From: Hymenobacter sp. DG25B
GTDB taxonomy: Bacteria > Bacteroidota > Bacteroidia > Cytophagales > Hymenobacteraceae
Direction of reading: 5' to 3'
Length of the DNA: 64,000 nt
Assembly (NCBI RefSeq): GCF_000801315.1
Contig: NZ_CP010054.1
Location: 3,162,001 to 3,226,000 of the forward strand
Below are positions 1 to 6,828 of the stretch, piece by piece; the first letter of the stretch is position 1; each line of letters starts with the position of its first letter. The translations under genes and the position numbers were made by a program. The notes beneath the pieces were generated by a model that had not been told where the DNA came from, searched no databases, and saw only the letters and a list, made by a program, of their open reading frames with translations.

Positions 1-927
1 ACAGCCCTGGCGCAGGAAAACACCAGCACGGTGGCGCAAACCGGCAACGACAACCTGACGACCGTTACGCAGGTAGGCGAACGAAACCAGGCCTCCGCGG
101 AGCAGATCGGTGACAAAAACACCATTGATCAGTTGCAAGACGGGCAGATTTCTTCTAAGGTAAAAGCTACGCAGAGAGGAAATTCTAACCTTATTACTCA
201 GCAGCAGCTGGGCGATGGCGCCGACTTAGTCAATCGGCTGGAGGCCACACAAACCGGCAATGAAAACAAGATTGACCAGACCCAAAAGGTAATAGGCAAC
301 GTGGGAATAGCTACCCAAACCGGAAATAAAAATAACGCTATTCAGTACCAGTATGGTCGGGCAAATGAAGCTTCTACCGAGCAAACCGGCAACCAGAACT
401 ACAGCGAGCAGCGGCAGTTAGGCAACTTTGGGGTAGCAACTATTAGCTCCACAGGCAATAATAACAGCGCCTATCAGGAACAGCACGAGTTGTCAAGTCG
501 GGCTAGCAGCACCCAGCTAGGCAATGGCAACCTGTCCGCTCAGTATCAGGCAACGGGAAGTGAAAACAGGGCGGATATTTATCAGGAAGGAGATAATAAT
601 ATTGGCTTGCAGTCTCAGGAGGGGGCTAGTAACATAGCTTCGCTGTCGCAGGTTGGCAATACTAATGCGTCTCTTCAGATGCAGGTAGGCAATGGCAACG
701 AAGCTAGTATTGACCAACGGGGCAACGGAAACCTGGCTCTGCAATACCAGGAAGGAATGGCTAACGTTGCCATGATAGATCAGGATGGCAATAACAACCT
801 GGCAGCGCAGGTGCAGGTGGGCGAGTTTAATTCCGCGCAGGTTTGGCAGGGCAGCAACGGGCAGACCAGCGCAATTCTGCAGACGGGCAACAACAATACC
901 GCTACGGTGCATCAGGATCATCCTTAA
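1..927 (+). CDS. Curlin-repeat secreted protein (CsgA/CsgB-like), 5' partial
   Basis: The reading frame is open from base 1, so the true start lies outside the window. The first residues read TALAQENTST, which looks like the end of a signal peptide cut after ALA. The rest is a tandem array of about a dozen repeats of roughly 22 residues with the pattern Q-x-G-x-x-N-x-A-x-x-x-Q, rich in Gln, Asn, Gly and Ala, with no other domain. This is the curlin repeat known from CsgA/CsgB, which folds into an amyloid beta-helix outside the cell. The likely role is an extracellular amyloid fibre subunit or nucleator in biofilm matrix. No csgE, csgF or csgG partner is visible, but they could lie to the left. 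A very strong terminator follows. Family assignment is firm; whether it is a major or minor subunit cannot be told. Confidence 0.85.
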   Translation, partial: TALAQENTSTVAQTGNDNLTTVTQVGERNQASAEQIGDKNTIDQLQDGQISSKVKATQRGNSNLITQQQLGDGADLVNRLEATQTGNENKIDQTQKVIGNVGIATQTGNKNNAIQYQYGRANEASTEQTGNQNYSEQRQLGNFGVATISSTGNNNSAYQEQHELSSRASSTQLGNGNLSAQYQATGSENRADIYQEGDNNIGLQSQEGASNIASLSQVGNTNASLQMQVGNGNEASIDQRGNGNLALQYQEGMANVAMIDQDGNNNLAAQVQVGEFNSAQVWQGSNGQTSAILQTGNNNTATVHQDHP

Positions 928-951
928 GCTTTTCCCCCTTCTCTCTCCTAA

Positions 952-1001
952 ACACAAGAAACCCGGCCGCAACCTATAGGTTGCGGCCGGGTTTCTTGTG
1001 T
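952..1001. terminator. Bidirectional terminator, perfect 23-bp stem
   Basis: Bases 952-974 and 979-1001 are perfect reverse complements around a TATA loop. The stem core is CCCGGCCGCAACC, and its AAGAAA/TTTCTT ends put T-rich tracts on both strands. It lies between the convergent curlin gene (plus) and kdsA (minus), so it can serve both. Confidence 0.9.
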
Positions 1002-1022
1002 TTCTATGGCTTGAACGCTGAG

Positions 1023-1847
1023 CTAACGAATAGCCTCCCGCACGCGCGTCAGCTTCACCAGCAAGGCCTCCAGCTGGTCCAGGGGCAGCATGTTGGCCCC
1101 GTCCGACTTAGCCGTGGCGGGCGTGGGGTGGGTTTCAATGAACAGGCCGTCGGCACCCACGGCAATGGCGGCTTTGGCAATGGTTTCGATGAGGGCGGGC
1201 TGGCCGCCGGTTACGCCGCTGCTTTGGTTGGGGCGCTGCAGGGAGTGAGTTACGTCCATCACTACCGGCACCCCAAAAGCGCGCATAGCGGGCAGGTTCC
1301 GGAAATCGACTACCAGGTCGGAATAGCCAAAGGAATTACCCCGGTCGGTGAGGATAACGGGCGAGCTGCTGGTTTGCTGCACTTTATCCACGGCAAACTG
1401 CATAGCCTCGCCGTTCAGAAACTGGCCCTTTTTAATGTTCACTACTTTGCCCGTGGCCGCAGCGGCTACCAGCAAATCGGTCTGGCGGCACAGGAAAGCG
1501 GGAATCTGCAATACATCCACGTACTCCGCGGCAAAAGCGGCCTCCCCCGATTCGTGAATATCCGTGACGGTGGGCACGCCCATTTCGCGGCCTACCTTCT
1601 GCAGAATGCGCAGCGCCGTTTCGTCGCCGATGCCGGTAAAGGAATCGAGACGGGAACGGTTGGCTTTGCGGTAGGAGCCTTTGAAGATGTAGGGAATCTG
1701 GTATTTGTCGGTGAGGCGCCGCACCTGCTCCGCAATGCGCAGGGCCATGTCTTCCCCTTCAATAACGCAGGGGCCGGCCATGAGAAAGAACTGGCCGGAA
1801 TTGGTATTCCGGAAATGCGGCAGGTGGTTGGCGAGAGTGGTGAGCAT
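1023..1847 (-). CDS. kdsA: 3-deoxy-8-phosphooctulonate synthase
   Basis: KdsA condenses phosphoenolpyruvate with D-arabinose 5-phosphate to give KDO 8-phosphate, the first committed step to the KDO sugar of the lipopolysaccharide inner core, in the cytosol. The 274-residue length is normal. Family motifs are present: AGPCVIEG at residues 24-31, FKGSYRKANRS, TDIHE, and the QIPAFLCRQTDLL block followed by KKGQF. The Cys in AGPC fits the metal-dependent class, although I cannot settle metal dependence from sequence alone. It sits 17 nt downstream of a methyltransferase gene and is probably co-transcribed with it from the promoter near 2540. Transcription ends at the 952-1001 hairpin. Confidence 0.95.
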   Translation of the reverse strand: MLTTLANHLPHFRNTNSGQFFLMAGPCVIEGEDMALRIAEQVRRLTDKYQIPYIFKGSYRKANRSRLDSFTGIGDETALRILQKVGREMGVPTVTDIHESGEAAFAAEYVDVLQIPAFLCRQTDLLVAAAATGKVVNIKKGQFLNGEAMQFAVDKVQQTSSSPVILTDRGNSFGYSDLVVDFRNLPAMRAFGVPVVMDVTHSLQRPNQSSGVTGGQPALIETIAKAAIAVGADGLFIETHPTPATAKSDGANMLPLDQLEALLVKLTRVREAIR

Positions 1848-1864
1848 ATGCAGGTTAAAATAGA

Positions 1865-2476
1865 TCAGCTGATTTTTTTCTTCAGGCAGATAAACAACTC
1901 CGCGCCCTGGCGGGGCGGAATGGAGTTATAGGCCGTGTCGAAATGATGAAAATCGAAATAAGGAGCAAAGTAGCCCCGGTATTCTTCCGGGGTGCCGCCA
2001 AACGGCGGCTCGGGTGAAGCGCCAAAATCTTTCTGGAACAGGAGGCCCATCAGCGTGCCGCCCGGCACCAATAAATTGGCGCATTGTGCCGCATACGCGG
2101 GCCGCAAGCTGGGAGGCAGGGCGCAAAAAAACGTTTGCTCTACTATAAGATCAAAGGCGGGCTGAGGCTCCAACTGAAAAAAATCCTGTAGCAGGAGGTG
2201 TTCTGCCGGGAAATCCGGCACGCGGCTACGCAGCTCCTGCAGCGGCTCGGGAGCCACATCGGCCACCCACACCTGGGTATACCCCTGCCGGTGCAGATAC
2301 TCGGCCTCATAGGCCCGGCCGGCCCCCGGTATCAGAATACGGCGGTCATCGGGGCCGGTCAGCTGCTCAAAATACGCTTGTAGCGGCGGGGTAATAGTAC
2401 CCGTATCCCAGCCGGTGCGGCCGGCCTCATAGCGGTTGCGCCAATAGGACGCATCGAGGGTTGGTGCAACTTGCAT
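1865..2476 (-). CDS. TPMT-like SAM-dependent methyltransferase
   Basis: The protein has a Rossmann methyltransferase fold resembling the thiopurine S-methyltransferase family. YWRNRYEAGRTGWD is near the N-terminus. RILIPGAGRAYEAEYL forms the SAM-binding loop, WVADVAPEPL the acidic strand-2 end, and DLIVEQTFFCALPP the family motif after strand 4. About 203 residues is typical. I chose the ATG at 2476 (MQVAPTLDASYW) rather than the one at 2539, because the longer form would begin inside the -7 promoter box at 2537-2544 and add residues that look unconserved. The substrate is unknown; bacterial relatives act on varied thiols, halides or metalloids. It precedes kdsA by 17 nt, but nothing suggests a shared pathway. 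Confidence 0.85.
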   Translation of the reverse strand: MQVAPTLDASYWRNRYEAGRTGWDTGTITPPLQAYFEQLTGPDDRRILIPGAGRAYEAEYLHRQGYTQVWVADVAPEPLQELRSRVPDFPAEHLLLQDFFQLEPQPAFDLIVEQTFFCALPPSLRPAYAAQCANLLVPGGTLMGLLFQKDFGASPEPPFGGTPEEYRGYFAPYFDFHHFDTAYNSIPPRQGAELFICLKKKIS

Positions 2477-2536
2477 AGAAGTATGTATTTTCGGGCACCC
2501 TCTTGCGTGGGCAGCCAATCCCTTTATTTTTGTGCG

Positions 2537-2544
2537 CAAAGGTA
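2537..2544 (-). promoter_or_regulatory. -7 box for methyltransferase-kdsA
   Basis: On the minus strand this reads TACCTTTG, matching the Bacteroidota -7 consensus TAnnTTTG, about 60 nt upstream of the chosen start. I see no convincing -33 TTTG. A small CCCGGA/TCCGGG hairpin lies just beyond it at 2553-2567. Confidence 0.55.
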
Positions 2545-2587
2545 ACGCACAGCCCGGATTGTCCGGGTTTAACTTAACCCCTTTCTA

Positions 2588-3535
2588 ATGGAACAAGCCC
2601 AAAATCCGGAGCCCAAGAATAACAGCCGTGTGCTGCTGATAGTAGCCCTCATACTGGTACTATTGGGCATCAACGGCGTCCTTTTCTACATGAACCAGCA
2701 AAAGGGCAAGCAAAATGAGCAGCTCACGGCTGACGTGCAAGCCAAAGACGCCAAGCTGGAAGAGCAAATCAAGCAGTACGAAGCCCTGAAAGCCGATTTT
2801 GAGCGCCAGAGCCAGGAAGTTCAGTCTATGGGCCTGGCCAACGACTCGCTGGAAAATAAAATTGCATCAATTAATGCCGACCTGCTGAAGCTGCGCTCCT
2901 TCCGGGCCGGCAGCTTTACCCTCTCGGAGCAGAAGCGTTTCCGCGACCGGGCCAGCAACTTTGAGCGCCAGCTAAAGCTGAAAGACGAGGAAATTGCCAA
3001 GCTGAAGTCGGATAACGAAGCGCTGTACACCGAGACGACCACGCTGAAAGAGCGCCAGAACAAGCTCACTGACACCATTACCACCATTGCCCGCACCAAT
3101 CAGGAGCTGAACGAGAAGGTAAACATTGCGTCTCGGCTGCAGGCGGAAAACATTCGGGTAAACGTTATCAACAGCCGCGGTAAGGAGAAGGACGATGACG
3201 ATGACGTTTTCAAGGCCAAGCGCGTAGAGAAAGTGAAAGTTGCCTTCAACCTGGCCCGCAACGACGTGGCCCCGAAGGAAACCAAGCAAATCATGATGCG
3301 CCTGATTGAGCCCGATGGCTCGGCGCTGTACAACCTGAGCACTGGTGGCGGCACGTTTATGGTAGATGGTGCCGAAGCCTTCTACACCGCCAAGCAGGAC
3401 ATGGTGTTCGACAACACCAAGCAGAACGTGCAGTTTGTGTACGCCAAAGGCACGGAGTATAAGCCCGGCGTGCATACCGTAGAGCTGTATGCCGATGGTT
3501 ACCTGATTGGCACCACCAAATTCACGCTGAAGTAA
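2588..3535 (+). CDS. Membrane-anchored coiled-coil protein, unknown function
   Basis: The 315-residue protein has three visible parts. A short charged cytosolic start is followed by one membrane helix at about residues 15-34 (VLLIVALILVLLGINGVLFY). A long heptad-rich coiled coil of Lys, Glu, Gln and Leu runs to about residue 190. A Lys/Asp linker containing DDDDDVF leads to a C-terminal beta-rich domain with KVKVAFNLARNDVAPKETKQ and VHTVELYADGYLIGTTKF. The C-terminal part looks like a small immunoglobulin-like domain facing the periplasm. I do not recognise a named family; similar architectures occur widely as hypothetical proteins in this phylum. It stands alone, with the methyltransferase divergent on its left and the convergent cyanophycin synthetase on its right, separated by a terminator. 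Confidence 0.8.
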   Translation: MEQAQNPEPKNNSRVLLIVALILVLLGINGVLFYMNQQKGKQNEQLTADVQAKDAKLEEQIKQYEALKADFERQSQEVQSMGLANDSLENKIASINADLLKLRSFRAGSFTLSEQKRFRDRASNFERQLKLKDEEIAKLKSDNEALYTETTTLKERQNKLTDTITTIARTNQELNEKVNIASRLQAENIRVNVINSRGKEKDDDDDVFKAKRVEKVKVAFNLARNDVAPKETKQIMMRLIEPDGSALYNLSTGGGTFMVDGAEAFYTAKQDMVFDNTKQNVQFVYAKGTEYKPGVHTVELYADGYLIGTTKFTLK

Positions 3536-3570
3536 ACGAAACACGACCCGGAAGCCTACCTCTTCCGGTT

Positions 3571-3628
3571 TCACTTCATTAAAAAAGCCCCGTTACATTC
3601 TGTAGCGGGGCTTTTTTTAATGAAGTGA
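3571..3628. terminator. Bidirectional terminator with extended stem
   Basis: The core stem GCCCCG...CGGGGC is flanked by A6 and T7. The pairing continues outward through TCACTTCATT and AATGAAGTGA, giving arms of about 27 nt around a 3-nt loop. It lies between convergent genes. Confidence 0.9.
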
Positions 3629-3645
3629 AGACTCTGCGAGACTTC

Positions 3646-6285
3646 TTACATTTTGTTGAGGCTCGATTCGTACTCCTCCAGTCTGGTTACGGCACCGGCT
3701 ATATTTTCGGTGAACAGTACCACTACGGCACCTTCCGGGGCATTGGCCAGGACATGGTCAATGGCTTCCATTTCATCCTCAATGTACGTGATGGGCAGTT
3801 CCTGCTTGTCCAGGCGCAGGCCGCGGGTCATCAACTCCCGCAGCTCCTCGGCGGTTTTACCGCGCAGGTCCCGGTCTTGCCGCAGAATTATCTCGTCGAA
3901 GATCTGGCCGGCAATGCGGGCAAAGCCCAGCGTATCCTCTTCGCGCCGGTCACCCAGGCCCGATACGATACCAATTTTACGGGTGGCCGGGGTTTCATTC
4001 AAGAACTCCGCAAACTTGCCGATGCCGTGCGTATTGTGGGCGTAGTCCACAATAACATCAAACTTCGGAAACTTGTACTCGTTCATGCGGCCCGGCGTTT
4101 TGCTGGCCGATGGCACGAAGGTGCGCAGCGCGGTTTTTATATCGTCGCGCTCAAAGCCGCACAAGTAGCCCGTGAGGGCCGTAGCCAGGGAGTTTTCAAT
4201 GTTGAAGCGGGCGCGGCCGCCAAACGTAATGGGAAACTCGGCGGCCCGGTCTATGCGCAGCTTGTAGCTGTTTTTGTAGATAGAGATGTATCCTTCCTCA
4301 AATACGGCGGCCACTCCCCCATTCTCCACGTGCTCCAGAATGCGCGGGCTATGCTCGTTCATGCTAAACAGGGCCACGCGGCAATCCAGCTTCTCGCGCA
4401 TGGCATACACCAGGTCGTCGTCGGCATTGAGCACGGCCCAGCCGCTTTTGCGCACGGTGCGGGGCAGCACACCTTTCACCTGTGCCATTTCCTCCACGGT
4501 GTTGATGTCGCGCATGCCCAGATGGTCGGCGGCCACGTTGGTTACCACGGCAATATCACAGGTATGGAAGCCCAGGCCGGAGCGCAGCATACCGCCACGG
4601 GCGGTTTCCAGCACCGCAAAGTTTACGGTAGGGTCTTTCAACACAAACTCGGCACTCTGCCCGCCGGTACAGTCACCTTTCTGCAGCTGCCGGCCCTGAA
4701 TATAGATGCCATCAGTAGTAGTAAAGCCCACTTTGTACCCCCGCGAGGACACCATGTGCGCAATCAGGCGGGTGGTGGTGGTTTTGCCGTTGGTACCGGT
4801 TATGGCAATGATAGGAATGCGCGAGGTGCTGCCCCGGGGAAACAGCATGTCCACCACGGGCGCGGCCACATTGCGCGCCAGCCCTTCGGTAGGCGAAATG
4901 TGCATGCGGAAGCCGGGCGCGGCATTCACTTCAATCACGGCGCCACGGGTTTCGTTCAATGGAATGGCAATGTCCGTGGTCAGCAGATCAATACCGCAGA
5001 TATCGAGGCCTACAATGCCCGCTACCCGCTCGGCCAGCAGTACGTTGTAGGGGTCTACCTGGTCGGTTACATCAGTGGCGGTGCCGCCGGTGCTGATGTT
5101 GGCCGTGCTTTTCAGGTACATCACCTCGCCGGCCGGCAGCACCGATTTTACCGTGAGTCCCTGGGCCTTCAGCAAATCAACGGTGTGCTTATCGGCTTTT
5201 ATCTGGGTGAGCACCTTCTCGTGGCCCACGCCGCGGCGCGGGTCCTTGTTCACCTCATCAATCAGCTGCTGAATGGTGCTTTTGCCGTTGCCGGTTACGC
5301 TAGCTGGTGTGCGGCGGGCGGCGGCCACCAGCTTGCCATTTACCACCAGCAGGCGGTAATCGTGGCCCACCACAAACTGCTCCACGATAACAGCGCGGGA
5401 ATATACCTGGGCGGCTTTCAGCCCCGCCAGCGCATCTTTCCAGTTAGTAATGTTGATGCTGGCGCCTTTGCCGTGGTTACCATCCAGGGGCTTGGTTACA
5501 ATGGGGAATCCCAGTTCCTCAATGGCGTCGCGCAGCCCGTCGGGCGAGTACACGGTGGTACCGCGGGGCACGGGCACACCGGCATCATGCAGCAGGGCCT
5601 TGGTGCGGTTTTTATTGCCGGCCACCTCTACCCCGGCGTGCGAGGTATAGCTGGTAGTAGTAGCCCAGATGCGCTTCTGGTTAACCCCGTAGCCCAGCTG
5701 AATAATATTGCTGTTTTTGAGCTTGATGTAGGGAATATTGCGCGAAGCCGCTTCGGCCACAATGCTGTAGGTACTGGGGCCGAAGAACTCTTCTTCCCGG
5801 ATATCGTGCAGCTCGTCAATAATGGGTTTGATATTGACTTTCTGCTTTTTGCAGAGCGACTCCACCACCTCCACAGCTGCTTCGGCGGCCCGACGTCCGG
5901 CGCGCTCTTCCTGGTAGCAGAACACCACGTACTCCACGCCGGGCTCGTGTGCCGGGTAGGACTTGCCCCAATGCACGGGCATGCCCGCCAGGCGCTGCAG
6001 CTCCAAGGCTACGTGCTGAATGATGTGGCCCAGCGGCTCCCCATCGGCCAGCATTTCCTGCGTGAGGGGCGGGTGCTTCAGCGCTTGTTGCTGAGTATAA
6101 GAAGTATGCGTCTTTTCCTGCCCCAGATCCGGCAGTAACTTCGTCAGCCGCTTATCCAACCCCGGAAACTCATTCGACCACTTGCCGGCAAACTCCTCCA
6201 GGTTCACCTTCAGAACAATGAGTTTATGATGTTTGACCGACCAGTAACTCGGTCCGCGCATGGTGCGCAGTTCTACAATTTTCAT
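3646..6285 (-). CDS. cphA: Cyanophycin synthetase
   Basis: CphA makes cyanophycin, a cytosolic storage polymer of poly-aspartate with arginine on the side chains, using ATP without a ribosome. At 879 residues it has the length and order of full CphA1: an N-terminal domain (about 1-160), an ATP-grasp domain (about 200-480, with KPLDGNHGKG at 265-274, RRTPASVTGNGKST, and EVNAAPGFRMH near 452), and a Mur-ligase-like domain (P-loop GTNGKTTT at 497-504, then VLETARGGMLRSGLG, NVAADHLG and DYAHNTHG). All expected ATP-site motifs are intact, so it should be active. No cyanophycinase or isoaspartyl dipeptidase gene is adjacent: upstream come about 250 nt of non-coding sequence and tRNA-Cys. It appears monocistronic and ends at the 3571-3628 terminator. 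Confidence 0.93.
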   Translation of the reverse strand: MKIVELRTMRGPSYWSVKHHKLIVLKVNLEEFAGKWSNEFPGLDKRLTKLLPDLGQEKTHTSYTQQQALKHPPLTQEMLADGEPLGHIIQHVALELQRLAGMPVHWGKSYPAHEPGVEYVVFCYQEERAGRRAAEAAVEVVESLCKKQKVNIKPIIDELHDIREEEFFGPSTYSIVAEAASRNIPYIKLKNSNIIQLGYGVNQKRIWATTTSYTSHAGVEVAGNKNRTKALLHDAGVPVPRGTTVYSPDGLRDAIEELGFPIVTKPLDGNHGKGASINITNWKDALAGLKAAQVYSRAVIVEQFVVGHDYRLLVVNGKLVAAARRTPASVTGNGKSTIQQLIDEVNKDPRRGVGHEKVLTQIKADKHTVDLLKAQGLTVKSVLPAGEVMYLKSTANISTGGTATDVTDQVDPYNVLLAERVAGIVGLDICGIDLLTTDIAIPLNETRGAVIEVNAAPGFRMHISPTEGLARNVAAPVVDMLFPRGSTSRIPIIAITGTNGKTTTTRLIAHMVSSRGYKVGFTTTDGIYIQGRQLQKGDCTGGQSAEFVLKDPTVNFAVLETARGGMLRSGLGFHTCDIAVVTNVAADHLGMRDINTVEEMAQVKGVLPRTVRKSGWAVLNADDDLVYAMREKLDCRVALFSMNEHSPRILEHVENGGVAAVFEEGYISIYKNSYKLRIDRAAEFPITFGGRARFNIENSLATALTGYLCGFERDDIKTALRTFVPSASKTPGRMNEYKFPKFDVIVDYAHNTHGIGKFAEFLNETPATRKIGIVSGLGDRREEDTLGFARIAGQIFDEIILRQDRDLRGKTAEELRELMTRGLRLDKQELPITYIEDEMEAIDHVLANAPEGAVVVLFTENIAGAVTRLEEYESSLNKM

Positions 6286-6468
6286 AGAGGGATTAGGGTG
6301 GGTATTGGTGCTTCGTGCGCAGTTCTACGGAGCAATGCGGCGCTTGGATAGGCACTTTAGGAGCTTACCTCCATTTTTTTACGCACGCTACCGCTAAGCG
6401 GCTGACTACCTTGCCGGAAGGTCGGCATTTTTCCTCTGCTTCCAGCCAAAGTCTTTCCCAGAATGTCT

Positions 6469-6506
6469 AAAAAGCCAAAACCCCAGCCGGGGCTAATCGG
6501 CTGGGG
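6469..6506 (-). terminator. Terminator downstream of tRNA-Cys
   Basis: On the minus strand the stem CCCCAGCCG/CGGCTGGGG is followed by TTTTGGCTTTTT. It lies about 30 nt beyond the tRNA-Cys 3' end. The remaining spacer down to the cphA start (about 6286-6468) shows nothing else I can support. Confidence 0.65.
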
Positions 6507-6538
6507 CACTAGGCAATAGAAAACAGGAATTGTAAAAG

Positions 6539-6609
6539 AGGTGACGAGCGGATTCGAACCGCTGTAGGAGGTTTTGCAGACCTCTACCTAGCCACTCGGT
6601 CACGTCACC
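6539..6609 (-). tRNA. tRNA-Cys (GCA anticodon)
   Basis: On the minus strand the gene begins GGTGACG and ends CGTCACC plus discriminator T, giving a perfect 7-bp acceptor stem. The anticodon stem GAGGT/ACCTC encloses a loop with GCA, and the T-arm reads AGCGGTTCGAATCCGCT. CCA is not encoded. The gene is about 71 nt. Another 219 nt separate it from the rpsA stop codon, containing the rpsA terminator and otherwise nothing identified. Confidence 0.95.
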
Positions 6610-6778
6610 GGATTGGGGACGCAAACATACACCATTATCTGGCTTCTGCCAAACTCAGAGGCACTTTTTCGCTTCAGCGGCGCTAAGTTGCTGGCATTCT
6701 GAGCAGATGGCAGAACGGCTTACCAGCTGGTTTTTAAGCCAGTCATTGCTCATCTACGACCCAATGTAACCGCCAACA

Positions 6779-6808
6779 AAAAAGCCCCGGATTGCTCCGG
6801 GGCTTTCT
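6779..6808 (-). terminator. rpsA terminator
   Basis: Stem AAAGCCCCGG/CCGGGGCTTT around ATTGCT, with a long T run (TTTTTTTTG) on the minus strand, about 20 nt beyond the rpsA stop codon. Confidence 0.88.
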
Positions 6809-6828
6809 TTACTCAGCTTGAGAAAAGC

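Noticed and set aside
31..927. Periodic Q/N/G sequence as a possible CRISPR or satellite array
   Set aside because: The periodicity is in the protein (curlin repeats); the DNA units are diverged and there are no identical repeats with unique spacers.
3625..6138. Open frame of 837 codons on the plus strand opposite cphA
   Set aside because: It is antisense to a full-length conserved enzyme and arises from GC-rich codon use. Its translation is Gly/His/Gln/Ala-rich with no recognisable domain.
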